Assembly (NCBI RefSeq): GCF_023231945.1
Contig: NZ_JAJLJH010000006.1
Span: 124,001 to 188,000, forward strand
DNA length: 64,000 bases
DNA from: Scleromatobacter humisilvae
GTDB taxonomy: Bacteria > Pseudomonadota > Gammaproteobacteria > Burkholderiales > Burkholderiaceae_C
Reading direction: 5' to 3'
The notes beneath the pieces are model-generated. The model searched no databases and had not been told where the DNA came from. It saw nothing but the letters and a program-made list of their open reading frames with translations. The first letter of the stretch is position 1. Each line of letters opens with the position of its first letter. Positions 7,159 to 16,446 of this stretch are shown one piece after another. The position numbers and the translations under genes are program-made.

Positions 7159-9584
7159 GACGCGTCCTTCTCCGCGACGCCACTCAGCACCGCGTCGACG
7201 GCGTCGAGGATGGCCTCGCTGGTGGCCGGCGCACGCAGCGGAGGATCGACGCGATGATCGCCCGCCGCCGATACAGCATCCCGTATCGCCAGGAACACGG
7301 AGAACGGCAGCAGCAGCGGCGGCTCGCCGACCGCCTTGCTGCGGTGGATCGAGTCCTCGGCGTTCTCGTTGTCGAACAGGTTGACGTTGAACACCGGCGG
7401 GCAGTCGTTGGCCGTCGGGATCTTGTACGTGCTCGGCGCGTGCGTCATCAGCAGGCCCGTCTTCGGGTGCCAGACCAGTTCCTCCATCGTCAGCCAGCCC
7501 ATGCCCTGGATGAACGCGCCCTCGACCTGGCCGATGTCGACCGCCGGGTTCAGCGAGCGGCCGGCGTCGTGCAGCACGTCGGCGCGCAGCAGCTTCCATT
7601 CGCCGGTCAGCGTGTCGATCACGACCTCGCTCAGCGCGGCGCCGTACGCGTAGTAGAAGAACGGCCGGCCCTGCAGCTTGACGCGATCCCAGTGCAGGCC
7701 GGGCGTCGCGTAGAAGCCGTCCGACCACAGCTGCACGCGGTCCTCGTAGGCCGCGCGCGTCAGCTCGGGAAACGGGATCTGCTGCCCGTTGACGTGCACC
7801 AGGTCGTTGGCGAAGCGCACGTCCGCGGCCTCCCCGCCGTGGCGTTGCGCGGCGAACGCGGCGAGGCGCTCCTTGATCTGGCGCGCTGCGTCCTGCGCGG
7901 CCTTGCCGTTCAGGTCGGCACCGGTCGAGGCGGCAGTGGCGGACGTGTTGGCGACCTTGGTCGTGTCGGTGGCGGTGGCGCGCACGGTCTCGAAACTCAC
8001 GCCGAGTTCGTGCGCGACCACCTGCGCCACCTTGGTGTTGAGGCCCTGGCCCATCTCGGTGCCGCCGTGGTTGGCCAGCATCGTGCCGTCCGCGTACACG
8101 TGCACCAGCGCGCCGGCCTGGTTGAAGTGCTTGACGTTGAACGAGATGCCGAACTTGACCGGCGTCAGCGCCATGCCTTTCTTCAGCACCGGGCTGGTCG
8201 CGTTGAAGGCGTCGATCGCGACGCGGCGCGCCTCGTAGTCGCCGCGCGTGGCCAGTTCGTCGGTCAGCTTGCGGATGACGTTGTCGGTCACGCGCTGCAG
8301 GTAGGGCGTGACGTCGCGCTCGCCGATGCCGTAGAAGTTGGCGCGCCGCACCTCGAGCGCATCCTTGCCGAGCGCGCGGGCGATCGAGTCCATCAGGACC
8401 TCGCTGGCGAACGCGCCCTGTGGGCCGCCGAAGCCGCGGAACGCGGTGTTGCTCTGCGTGTTGGTCTTGGCCGAGTAGCCGTGGATGGCCACGTCCGGCA
8501 TCCAGTAGGCGTTGTCGAAGTGGCACAGCGCACGCGTCATCACCGGGCCCGACAGGTCCGTGGAGAAGCCGGCGTTGGAGACCATGTCGATGTCGCAGCC
8601 CAGCACGCGGCCCTCGTCGTCGAAGCCGACCTCGTAGCGGTAGTCGAAGCCGTGCCGGCGGCCGGTGATCATGAAGTCGTCGTCGCGATCGGGCCGCAGC
8701 TTGACCGGGCGATCGAGCTTGCGCGCGGCTACCGCGGCGATGCACGCGAAGATGCCGGATTGCGACTCCTTGCCGCCGAAGCCGCCGCCCATGCGCCGGC
8801 ATTCGACGTGCACGTGGTGCGAATGCACATGCAGCGCATGCGCGACGAGATGCTGCATTTCGCTGGGATGCTGCGTCGAGCAGTAGACGTGCATGCCGTC
8901 GTTCTCGGTGGGGATCGCGTACGAGATCTGGCCCTCGAGATAGAACTGTTCCTGCCCGCCGAGCTGGATCGTGCCCTCGAGCCGATGCGGCGCGCGCGCG
9001 ATGCCGGCCTGCGCATCGCCGCGCACCAGGTGCATCGGCGGCAGCACGTAGCTCTGCGCGGCATGCGCCTCGGCCGCCGTGACGTGCGCGGGCAGCGGTT
9101 CGATCTCCAGCACGTGCCTCGCCTGCGCGGCCGCGCGGCGCGCGAGGTCGCGATCGGTCGCGATCACCGCGAACACCGGCTGGCCGAGGAACTGCACCTT
9201 GCCGTCGGCCAGGATCGGGTCGTCGTGCACGATGGCGCCGCAGTCGTTGGTGCCGGGGATGTCCGCGGCGACGATGACGTCGACCACGCCGGGCAGCGCG
9301 CGGATCTTCTCGATCGCGAAGGACTTGATGAGCCCGTGCGCCGCCGGCGACAGGCCGAGTGCCGCATGCAGCGTGCCCGCGAGTTCGGGCATGTCGTCGA
9401 TGTAGGTGGCCTGTCCGGCCACGTGCAGGTGCGCCGACTCGTGCTTGCGGCTGATGCCCACGCGCGCGCCGTCGCGCAGGCGCTCGGCCTCGGCGATCTC
9501 GTCGACGCGGGCGCGCGCGTTGCGCCGGTAGTCGGCCCATGCGAGGCCGGGTTCGAGCAGGAAGGCTTCCGCTTGCTTGTTCAT
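7155..9584 (-). CDS. xdhB: Xanthine dehydrogenase molybdenum subunit XdhB
   Basis: The 809-residue catalytic subunit that hydroxylates hypoxanthine and xanthine to urate at a molybdopterin centre. Motifs in order: the a/b hammerhead start (GQATYIDDMPEL), GQEQFYLE, GGGFGGKESQ, FRGFGGPQG, GGTEMGQGLNTKVAQV and, near the C-terminus, KAVGEPPLLL that includes the catalytic Glu. Length matches bacterial XdhB. It lies 9 bases after xdhA and overlaps xdhC by 4 bases. Confidence 0.97.
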   Translation of the reverse strand: MNKQAEAFLLEPGLAWADYRRNARARVDEIAEAERLRDGARVGISRKHESAHLHVAGQATYIDDMPELAGTLHAALGLSPAAHGLIKSFAIEKIRALPGVVDVIVAADIPGTNDCGAIVHDDPILADGKVQFLGQPVFAVIATDRDLARRAAAQARHVLEIEPLPAHVTAAEAHAAQSYVLPPMHLVRGDAQAGIARAPHRLEGTIQLGGQEQFYLEGQISYAIPTENDGMHVYCSTQHPSEMQHLVAHALHVHSHHVHVECRRMGGGFGGKESQSGIFACIAAVAARKLDRPVKLRPDRDDDFMITGRRHGFDYRYEVGFDDEGRVLGCDIDMVSNAGFSTDLSGPVMTRALCHFDNAYWMPDVAIHGYSAKTNTQSNTAFRGFGGPQGAFASEVLMDSIARALGKDALEVRRANFYGIGERDVTPYLQRVTDNVIRKLTDELATRGDYEARRVAIDAFNATSPVLKKGMALTPVKFGISFNVKHFNQAGALVHVYADGTMLANHGGTEMGQGLNTKVAQVVAHELGVSFETVRATATDTTKVANTSATAASTGADLNGKAAQDAARQIKERLAAFAAQRHGGEAADVRFANDLVHVNGQQIPFPELTRAAYEDRVQLWSDGFYATPGLHWDRVKLQGRPFFYYAYGAALSEVVIDTLTGEWKLLRADVLHDAGRSLNPAVDIGQVEGAFIQGMGWLTMEELVWHPKTGLLMTHAPSTYKIPTANDCPPVFNVNLFDNENAEDSIHRSKAVGEPPLLLPFSVFLAIRDAVSAAGDHRVDPPLRAPATSEAILDAVDAVLSGVAEKDAS

Positions 9585-9593
9585 GCGCGCTCC

Positions 9594-11171
9594 TCAGGCC
9601 GCCGGCGCCGCGTGCGGCAGGATGTTGAAGACGCTCAGGTGGCGCGCGGGCAGCGGCTCGTCGGGTCGCGTTTCCAGCCAGAAGCGGCGCAGCAGGTTGC
9701 GCGAGACGCGTTGGCGATAGGACGTCGTCGCGCGCAGGTCGGTCAGCGGCGCGAAGTCCTTCTCGATCGCGCGCATCGCGACGTCGAGCGTGGCCTCGTT
9801 CCAGGGCTGGCCGATGACCGCGGCTTCCGCGTTGGCAGCGCGCTTGACGATCGCCGCCATGCCGCCGAACGCGAAGCGCGCGGCGCGCACGATGCCGTCC
9901 TCCAGCTCGACGGCCAGGCCCGTGGCGACGGCCGAGATGTCGCAGTCGAAGCGCTTGGACAGCTTGTACGCACGCACGCGCGTCGCCGCGCCCGGCAGCG
10001 TCACGTCCAGCGCCTCGATGAATTCGCCGGGCTGCATCGCGTTCTTCATGTAGTCGAGGTAGAAGTCCTCGAGCCGCAGCGTGCGCTGCGTCGCGCCGCG
10101 TCGCAGGACGACGTCGGTGCCGAGGGCCATCAGCACCGGCGCGCTGTCGCCGATGGGCGAGCCGTTGGCGATGCTGCCGCCGAGCGTGCCGGCGTTGCGC
10201 ACCGGCAGCGACGAGAAGCGCAGCCACATGTCGTGCAGCGCGGGCACGTGCGCGGTGAGCGTGGCCCAGGCGTCTTCCAGGGTGGCCGCGGCGCCGATGC
10301 GCAGCACGTCTCCGCGGCGTTCGATGCGGCGCAGCGCGTCGACGTTGCCGATGTAGAGGATGTCGCCGAGGTCGCGGAACTGCTTGTTGACCCACAGGCC
10401 GATGTCGGTGGAGCCGGCGAGCAGGCGCGCCTTCGGGTGCTGCTCGCGCAGCGCGGCGAACTCGTCGAGGCCGCGCGGGCCCCAGAAGCGGTCGCGGCGC
10501 TCGACACCGTCGACGCGCACGGCCGGGTTCGCGCCCTCGTAGGCCAGGCCGTGGCCGTCGTCGAGCGAACGCAGCGCGGCGACGACGGGCTGCGTGTCCA
10601 GGCGCGCAGGGGGCAGGTCGAACATGCGCTGGCCGGCGTCGAGGATGGGTCTGTAGCCGGTGCAGCGGCACAGGTTGCCGGACAGGTCGTCGGCAAGCTG
10701 CTGGCGCGTCGGCCGCGTGCCGGCCTCGCAGTGGCGCTCGTAGGTCGTGGCCAGCGACATCGCGAAGCCCGGCGTGCAGAAGCCGCATTGCGAACCGTGG
10801 CAGTCGACCAGCGCCTGCTGCACCGGATGCAGTTCGCCGCCGCCGATTCGACGCAGGTCTTCCACCGTCAGCAGCGCCTTGCCGTCGAGCGTGGGCAGGA
10901 ACTGGATGCAGGCGTTGACGGTGCGCAGCGACAGCCCGCCGACGATCGTCGCGTCCGCCGACGCCGTGCCGACCTCCTGCGCGCGTTCGGCCAGCTCGGC
11001 CACGATGACGGTGCAGGCGCCGCAGTCGCCCTCGTTGCAGCCTTCCTTCGTGCCGCTGCAGTGCGCGTCCTCGCGCAGCCAGTTGAGCACCGTGCGCGTG
11101 GGCGCCGCATCGGTGACCTCGACGACCGCGCCGACGCGGTGGTGATAGAAGCGGATGGGCCGGGTCTGCAT
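9594..11171 (-). CDS. xdhA: Xanthine dehydrogenase iron-sulfur/FAD subunit XdhA
   Basis: A 525-residue electron-transfer subunit. Residues 1-170 carry two [2Fe-2S] clusters: the ferredoxin-like GCNEGDCGACTV segment and the CGFCTPGF plus GNLCRCTGYRP motifs. Then follows an FAD-binding domain (LLAGSTDIGLWVNKQ; GSIANGSPIGD) and the CO-dehydrogenase flavoprotein C-terminal domain. First gene of xdhABC, divergent from a LysR regulator across about 100 bases. Confidence 0.97.
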   Translation of the reverse strand: MQTRPIRFYHHRVGAVVEVTDAAPTRTVLNWLREDAHCSGTKEGCNEGDCGACTVIVAELAERAQEVGTASADATIVGGLSLRTVNACIQFLPTLDGKALLTVEDLRRIGGGELHPVQQALVDCHGSQCGFCTPGFAMSLATTYERHCEAGTRPTRQQLADDLSGNLCRCTGYRPILDAGQRMFDLPPARLDTQPVVAALRSLDDGHGLAYEGANPAVRVDGVERRDRFWGPRGLDEFAALREQHPKARLLAGSTDIGLWVNKQFRDLGDILYIGNVDALRRIERRGDVLRIGAAATLEDAWATLTAHVPALHDMWLRFSSLPVRNAGTLGGSIANGSPIGDSAPVLMALGTDVVLRRGATQRTLRLEDFYLDYMKNAMQPGEFIEALDVTLPGAATRVRAYKLSKRFDCDISAVATGLAVELEDGIVRAARFAFGGMAAIVKRAANAEAAVIGQPWNEATLDVAMRAIEKDFAPLTDLRATTSYRQRVSRNLLRRFWLETRPDEPLPARHLSVFNILPHAAPAA

Positions 11172-11235
11172 GGCGGTCGAGCGTTTGTGCTGATGGGAAC
11201 GGCCCAGAAGTTAACCCCGCGCGGGCCAGGGTCGT

Positions 11236-11251
11236 ATGCCTGCGCAGACAT
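11236..11251. promoter_or_regulatory. 16-bp dyad between xdhA and LysR gene
   Basis: ATGCCTGCGCAGACAT: a perfect CTGCGCAG core with ATG/CAT arms, 14 of 16 positions symmetrical. It lies 22 bases before the LysR start in the divergent promoter region, where an autoregulatory LysR operator would be expected. Confidence 0.4.
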
Positions 11252-11272
11252 TCCATCCATTGGAGGCCAGAT

Positions 11273-12223
11273 ATGACCGAACGCGCCGCTTTCGACAAGA
11301 TCGAGCTCTACCTGGTGAGGGTGTTCCATACCGTGATCACGGAAAGAAGTATTTCCCGGGCCGCCATGCGGCTGCAGACGACGCAACCGACGGTGAGCGT
11401 GCAGCTGAAGCGTCTGCGCGCGCTGACGGGCGATGCGCTGCTCGTGCGGGCGGGCCACGAGATGGTGCCCACGCCGGCCGCGCTCGCGCTGATGGCGCCG
11501 GCCGCCGACATCCTGCGCAGCGCTCAGTTGATGTTCGGTGCGCAGTCCCGCGGCCTCGATTTCGACCCCGCGACCTCGAAGCTCACCTTCCGCGTCGCCG
11601 CCAGCGACTGGCTCGACCCGCTGGTGCTGCCCGAGCTCGTCGGCCGCATCAAGTCGCAGGCGCCCGGCGTCAGCCTGGAGATCCTGCCGCTGACGGGCGA
11701 CTACGACTACCGCGCCCGCCTGGCGCACGCCGATGTCGACCTGGTGCTGGGCAACTGGCTCAAGCCGCCGGAGGAGCTGCACATCGGCCAGCTGTTCTCG
11801 GACGAGGCCGTCTGCCTCGTCGCCGCCGATCATTCCGCCGTGCGCAACCCGCGCTGGTGGACGGCCGAGCGCTACCTCGAGAGCGAGCACGTCGCGCCGA
11901 TGCCGCTGCACGCCGGCGCCCGCGGCATCATCGACGACCACCTCGCCGCCGAGGGCCTCGCGCGCAACGTCTCGGTGCGCACGCCGCACTTCGCGCTCGC
12001 GCCGATGATGGTGGCGCGCTCGCGGCTGGTGCTGACGACGGGCCGCCAGTTCTGCAGCCGCTGGGTCGACACGCTGCCCGTGCGCATCGTGCGCAGCCCG
12101 ATCCGATTCCCGACGCTCAACTACTACCAGCTGTGGCACGAGCTGAGCCACCACTCCAGCGCCGGACGCTGGTTGCGCGAGCAGGTGCGCGACGTCGCGC
12201 GCACGCTTGCCCGAACCCGATGA
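11273..12223 (+). CDS. LysR-family regulator divergent from xdhABC
   Basis: 316 residues: an N-terminal helix-turn-helix (SRAAMRLQTTQPTVSVQLKR) and a periplasmic-binding-like effector domain. A strong GGAGG at 11262-11266 precedes ATG 11273. It is divergent from xdhA and overlaps guaD by four bases (ATGA at 12220), so it is transcribed with guaD. Inference: it controls xanthine/guanine use, with a purine as co-inducer; the ligand cannot be read from sequence. Confidence 0.9.
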   Translation: MTERAAFDKIELYLVRVFHTVITERSISRAAMRLQTTQPTVSVQLKRLRALTGDALLVRAGHEMVPTPAALALMAPAADILRSAQLMFGAQSRGLDFDPATSKLTFRVAASDWLDPLVLPELVGRIKSQAPGVSLEILPLTGDYDYRARLAHADVDLVLGNWLKPPEELHIGQLFSDEAVCLVAADHSAVRNPRWWTAERYLESEHVAPMPLHAGARGIIDDHLAAEGLARNVSVRTPHFALAPMMVARSRLVLTTGRQFCSRWVDTLPVRIVRSPIRFPTLNYYQLWHELSHHSSAGRWLREQVRDVARTLARTR

Positions 12224-13545
12224 CCTCGACCCCCATGACGACCGATACCCCCTCCCGCATCGCCCTGCGCGGCGACCTGCTCGACTTCACCGCCGACCCC
12301 GGCTTCGCCGCGCCCGCCGGCGCGCCGGGCGTGCGCTTCCGCCCCGGCCACTGGCTGCTCGTCGCCGACGGCCGCATCGCCGGCGTGCAGGCGGACGCGC
12401 CCGACGCCAGCTGGCAGCGCGTCGACCACGCCGGCAAGCTGCTGCTGCCCGGCTTCATCGACACGCACGTGCACAGCCCGCAGCTGGACGTGATCGCCTC
12501 CTACGGCACCGAGCTGCTGGAATGGCTCAACACGTACACGTTCCCCGCCGAGCGCCGCTTCGCCGATCCCGAGGTCGCCGTCGCCGGCGCCGAGCGCTTC
12601 CTCGACGGGCTGCTGGCCCACGGCACGACGTCGGCCGTCGTCTTCCCGACCGTGCACAAGCACTCGGCCGATGCCTTGTTCGCAGGCGCCGAGCGCCGCG
12701 GCATGCGAATCATCGCCGGCAAGATCCTGATGGACCGCCACGCGCCCGACGGCCTGCGCGACGACGTGCGCCAGGCCGAGCGCGACTGCGTCGACCTGAT
12801 CCAGCGCTGGCACGGCCGCGCGCGTCTCGCGTACGCGCTGACGGTGCGCTTCGCCCCGACGAGCACGTCCGCGCAGATGCAGATGGCCGCGGCGCTGATC
12901 GAGGCGCATCCCGGCACCTACATGCAGACGCACGTCGCCGAGAACAAGGACGAAGTGCGCTGGGTCGCCGAGCTGTTTCCCGAGGCGCGCAGCTACCTCG
13001 ACGTCTACCATCGCCACCGACTGCTCAACGAGCGCTCGGTGCTGGCGCACGGCGTGTGGCTGGACGACACCGACCGCGTGCTGCTGCGCGAGACCGGCGC
13101 GCAGATCGCGCACAGCCCCAGCTCCAACCTGTTCCTGGGCAGCGGCCTGTTCGACTGGCTCGGCGCCGAAGGGCAGGGCGCGCACGTGTCGATGGCCAGC
13201 GACGTCGGCGGCGGCACCAGCCTGTCGATGATCCGAACGCTGGCCGACGCCTACAAGATCCAGGCCCTGCGCGGCGTCAAGCTGACGGCCTGGAAGGCGC
13301 TCTACAGCGCCACGCGGGGAGCGGCGCGCGCGCTGCACCTCGACGACGAGATCGGCAGCTTCGACGTCGGCCGGCACGCCGACGTCGCGGTCTGGGATTG
13401 GGCGCACACGCCCGTGATGCAGCATCGCGTCGACCTGGCGCAGGACCTGCACGAGAAACTGTTCGCCTGGATGACCCTGGGCGACGAACGATTGCTGGAG
13501 GCGGCCTACGTGGCCGGTGTGCCGAGGTACCACCGCCGGCCCTGA
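12220..13545 (+). CDS. guaD: Guanine deaminase
   Basis: A 441-residue amidohydrolase that deaminates guanine to xanthine. Metal-site motifs are in place: DTHVHSPQ (HxH), QTHVAENKDE (His) and ASDVGGGTS (Asp), with HSPSSNLFLGSG between. The GuaD-specific ASYGTELLEWLNTYTFPAE stretch is clear. ATG 12220 overlaps the LysR stop; ATG 12235 is a second possible start. It feeds xanthine to XdhABC. Confidence 0.95.
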   Translation: MTSTPMTTDTPSRIALRGDLLDFTADPGFAAPAGAPGVRFRPGHWLLVADGRIAGVQADAPDASWQRVDHAGKLLLPGFIDTHVHSPQLDVIASYGTELLEWLNTYTFPAERRFADPEVAVAGAERFLDGLLAHGTTSAVVFPTVHKHSADALFAGAERRGMRIIAGKILMDRHAPDGLRDDVRQAERDCVDLIQRWHGRARLAYALTVRFAPTSTSAQMQMAAALIEAHPGTYMQTHVAENKDEVRWVAELFPEARSYLDVYHRHRLLNERSVLAHGVWLDDTDRVLLRETGAQIAHSPSSNLFLGSGLFDWLGAEGQGAHVSMASDVGGGTSLSMIRTLADAYKIQALRGVKLTAWKALYSATRGAARALHLDDEIGSFDVGRHADVAVWDWAHTPVMQHRVDLAQDLHEKLFAWMTLGDERLLEAAYVAGVPRYHRRP

Positions 13546-13639
13546 CGCACGCCCGGCAAGACGCGACTTTTCGAACCCGCAGGCCAGCGCGCGCCAGACG
13601 CGCCCCCGCGCATCCAACCACAGCGATGCAGGAGACAAC

Positions 13640-15019
13640 ATGCACACCGCAACCCAGAACGCGGCCGCCGCGCGCGAGCCCGCGCTCACGGCAGCCAATA
13701 CACCCTCGAACGCAAGGTCGTCCTTGCTGGATCGCATCTTCCAGCTGCGAAGGCACGGCACCACCGTCAACACCGAGCTGCTGGCCGGCCTCACGACCTT
13801 CCTGACGATGGCCTACATCATCTTCGTCAACCCGACCATCCTCGGGGACGCGGGGATGCCCAAGGGCGCGGTCTTCGTCGCCACCTGCCTGATCGCGGCG
13901 CTCGGCACGCTGATCATGGCGCTCTACGCGAACTACCCGATCGCGCTGGCGCCCGGCATGGGCCTGAACGCGTACTTCGCGTATGTCGTCGTGCTGGGCA
14001 TGGGGCTGAAGTGGCAGGTCGCGCTCGGCGCGGTCTTCATCTCGGGCTGCCTGTTCCTGCTGGTGACGCTGTTCAAGCTGCGCAAGCTGATCATCCACGG
14101 CATCCCGCAGTCGCTGCGCATCGGCATCACGGTGGGCATCGGCATGTTCCTGGCGATCATCGCGCTCAAGAGCGCGGGCATCGTCGCGCCGTCCAAGGCC
14201 ACGTACGTCACGTTGGGCGACCTGCACCAGCCGTCGGTGCTGCTGTCGGTGCTGGGCTTCTTCACGATCGTCGTGCTGGACCGGCTGGGCGTGCGCGGCG
14301 CGATCCTGATCGGCATCCTCGCGGTCACGGTGCTGTCGTTCTTCTTCGCGGGCAACCGCTTCGAAGGCGTCGTCGCCATGCCGCCGTCGATCCTGCCGAC
14401 CTTCCTGCAGCTCGACATCAAGGGCGCGCTGGGCGTGGGCGTGTTCAACGTGATCCTCGTGTTCTTCCTGGTGGAACTGTTCGACGCCACCGGCACGCTG
14501 CTGGCGGTGGTGCGGCGCGCGGGACTGCTCAGCGACGACCGCATGGATCGCATGAACAAGGCGCTGCTGGCCGACAGCTGCGCCATCTTCGCGGGCTCGC
14601 TGCTCGGGACGTCCAGCACCACGGCCTACGTCGAGAGCGCGTCGGGCGTGCAGGCCGGCGGCCGCACCGGGCTGACCGCGGTCGCGGTGGCGTTGCTGTT
14701 CCTCGCCTGCCTGTTCATCTCGCCGCTGGCCGGCGCGGTGCCGGCCTACGCGACCGCCCCGGCGCTGCTCTACGTCGCCAGCCTGATGCTGCGCGACCTC
14801 GTGGAACTGGACTGGGACGAGACCACCGACGCCGTCCCCGCCGTCGTGACCGCGCTCGCGATGCCGCTGACGTACTCGATCGCCAACGGCCTGGCCTTCG
14901 GCTTCATCACCTACGCGGTGCTGAAGCTGTTCACGGGGCAGTGGCGCGCGGTGCACCCGATGTCGTGGCTCATCGGGGCCGTGTTCCTGTTCAAGTTCGT
15001 CTACGTCGGCGGGCACTAG
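13640..15019 (+). CDS. AzgA/GhxP-like purine base permease (NCS2 superfamily)
   Basis: A 459-residue inner-membrane transporter with about 12-14 hydrophobic helices. Signature segments: LTTFLTMAYIIFVNP, APGMGLNAYFAY, LFDATGTLL and GTSSTTAYVESASGV, as in adenine/guanine/hypoxanthine proton symporters. AGGAGA just before ATG 13640 sets the start. The 94-base gap after guaD holds no other gene, so it may share that transcript. Guanine or hypoxanthine import fits the neighbours. Confidence 0.93.
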   Translation: MHTATQNAAAAREPALTAANTPSNARSSLLDRIFQLRRHGTTVNTELLAGLTTFLTMAYIIFVNPTILGDAGMPKGAVFVATCLIAALGTLIMALYANYPIALAPGMGLNAYFAYVVVLGMGLKWQVALGAVFISGCLFLLVTLFKLRKLIIHGIPQSLRIGITVGIGMFLAIIALKSAGIVAPSKATYVTLGDLHQPSVLLSVLGFFTIVVLDRLGVRGAILIGILAVTVLSFFFAGNRFEGVVAMPPSILPTFLQLDIKGALGVGVFNVILVFFLVELFDATGTLLAVVRRAGLLSDDRMDRMNKALLADSCAIFAGSLLGTSSTTAYVESASGVQAGGRTGLTAVAVALLFLACLFISPLAGAVPAYATAPALLYVASLMLRDLVELDWDETTDAVPAVVTALAMPLTYSIANGLAFGFITYAVLKLFTGQWRAVHPMSWLIGAVFLFKFVYVGGH

Positions 15020-16381
15020 TCAGTGCGCGGCGACCTGGGGCAGCACGGCCCCGCCGTCGCCGCTCTCGGGCTCGACCCAGTGCTTGACCAGCAGCGCCGC
15101 GGCCGCGACCAGCCCGGGAATCGCGACGATGCTGAAGATGCCGACGAAGCCGACGTCGCGGCGCGAGAGTTCGGCGACGAGGAACGAGCCCGCGATGCCG
15201 CCGAAGCGGCCGAAGCCCAGCATCCACGACACGCCGGTGGCGCGGCCGGCGGTCGGATAGAACGCGGCGGCCAGCGCCGGCAACGACGACTGCGCCGTGT
15301 TCATGAAGGCGCCCGCGAGAAACACCAGCACCACGAGCGCGCCCACGTTGCCGGCAGCCTGCCCGACGGCGTAGACGAGCGCCGCCGTCGCCGCGAAGCC
15401 CAGCGCGATGATCTTGTTGGCGTTGAAGCGATCCATCAGCCAGCCGAACAGGATCGCGCCGCAGCCGCCCAGCGGGAACAGCGCGGAGATCAGCGTGGCC
15501 GAGCGCGGCTCGACGCCCGCGTCCTTGAACAGGATGGGCATCCAGTTGATCAACGCGTAGAAGATGACCAGGCCCATGAAGTACGCGATCCACAGCATCA
15601 CCGAGCCGACGAGGTAGCGCGACGACAGCACGATCCCGATGCCGCCCTGGCCCGCGGCCGACGGCCGCGACTCGCTGAGGACGAAGCCCGTGGCGCGCAT
15701 GGCGGTCTCAGAGATGCGCGCGAGCGCCGCGCGGATCCGCTCGACCGGCTGCGCGCGCGCGACCATGTAGCGAACCGACTCCGGCAGCAGCGCCAGCATC
15801 GCGACGCCCAGCACCAGCGGCGCGACGCCGCCCAGCAGCAGCACGCTGCGCCAGCCGAACTGCGGGATCATCCACGCCGCGAGGAAGCCACCGAACGCGG
15901 CGCCGAGCGGGAAGCCGCAGAACATCGCGTTGGTGAGCGTGGCGCGCATCCGGTCGGGGCAATACTCGCTCATCAGCGTGACGGCGTTGGGCATCGCCGC
16001 GCCGAGCCCGAGGCCGGTGACGAAGCGCAGCACGACCAGTTGCGACAGCGAACCGGCGAACGACGATGCCGCGCAGGCCAGGCCGAACAGCAGCACCGCC
16101 GCCACCAGCACGCGCTTGCGGCCGACGCGGTCGGCCAGCGGGCCCGACGACAGCGCGCCGGCCGCGAGCCCGAACAGCGCCGCGCTCAACACCGGCCCCA
16201 GCGCGGGCCGCGCCAGTCCCCACTCCTTCAGCAGCGACGGCGCGATGAAGCCGATCGCGGCGGTGTCGAAGCCGTCGAGCAGCACGATCAGGAAGCACAG
16301 CCAGAAGATCGCCCACTGGAAGCCCGAGAAGCGGTGCTCGTTGAGGAAGGTCTGGACGTTGACGGTCTGCGTGTCGGGCAT
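15020..16381 (-). CDS. pcaK: Aromatic acid:H+ symporter, MFS AAHS family (PcaK-like)
   Basis: A 453-residue 12-helix transporter. The AAHS signatures LLDGFDTAAIGFIAPSL in helix 1 and LADRVGRKRVL in loop 2-3 are present. It ends directly against the purine permease (stops adjacent at 15019/15020). It is the last gene of the pob/pca operon, 65 bases after the pcaC-pcaD fusion, so 4-hydroxybenzoate or protocatechuate uptake is likely. The exact substrate is inferred. Confidence 0.9.
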   Translation of the reverse strand: MPDTQTVNVQTFLNEHRFSGFQWAIFWLCFLIVLLDGFDTAAIGFIAPSLLKEWGLARPALGPVLSAALFGLAAGALSSGPLADRVGRKRVLVAAVLLFGLACAASSFAGSLSQLVVLRFVTGLGLGAAMPNAVTLMSEYCPDRMRATLTNAMFCGFPLGAAFGGFLAAWMIPQFGWRSVLLLGGVAPLVLGVAMLALLPESVRYMVARAQPVERIRAALARISETAMRATGFVLSESRPSAAGQGGIGIVLSSRYLVGSVMLWIAYFMGLVIFYALINWMPILFKDAGVEPRSATLISALFPLGGCGAILFGWLMDRFNANKIIALGFAATAALVYAVGQAAGNVGALVVLVFLAGAFMNTAQSSLPALAAAFYPTAGRATGVSWMLGFGRFGGIAGSFLVAELSRRDVGFVGIFSIVAIPGLVAAAALLVKHWVEPESGDGGAVLPQVAAH

Positions 16382-16446
16382 GGTTGTCTCCTCGCCTCGT
16401 TTCGGAAACGCGGGGTCGTTCGTGCGACCTCTCGCGCCGCGGTCGT

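Noticed and set aside
7254-11276. 1340-codon open frame on the plus strand across xdhB and xdhA
   Set aside because: It is the antisense of two well-conserved enzymes and has no recognisable domain.
6274-11298. Single 1674-codon minus-strand reading frame across the xdh region
   Set aside because: Only its last 294 codons match a real protein, XdhC; the rest is another frame of xdhA and xdhB.
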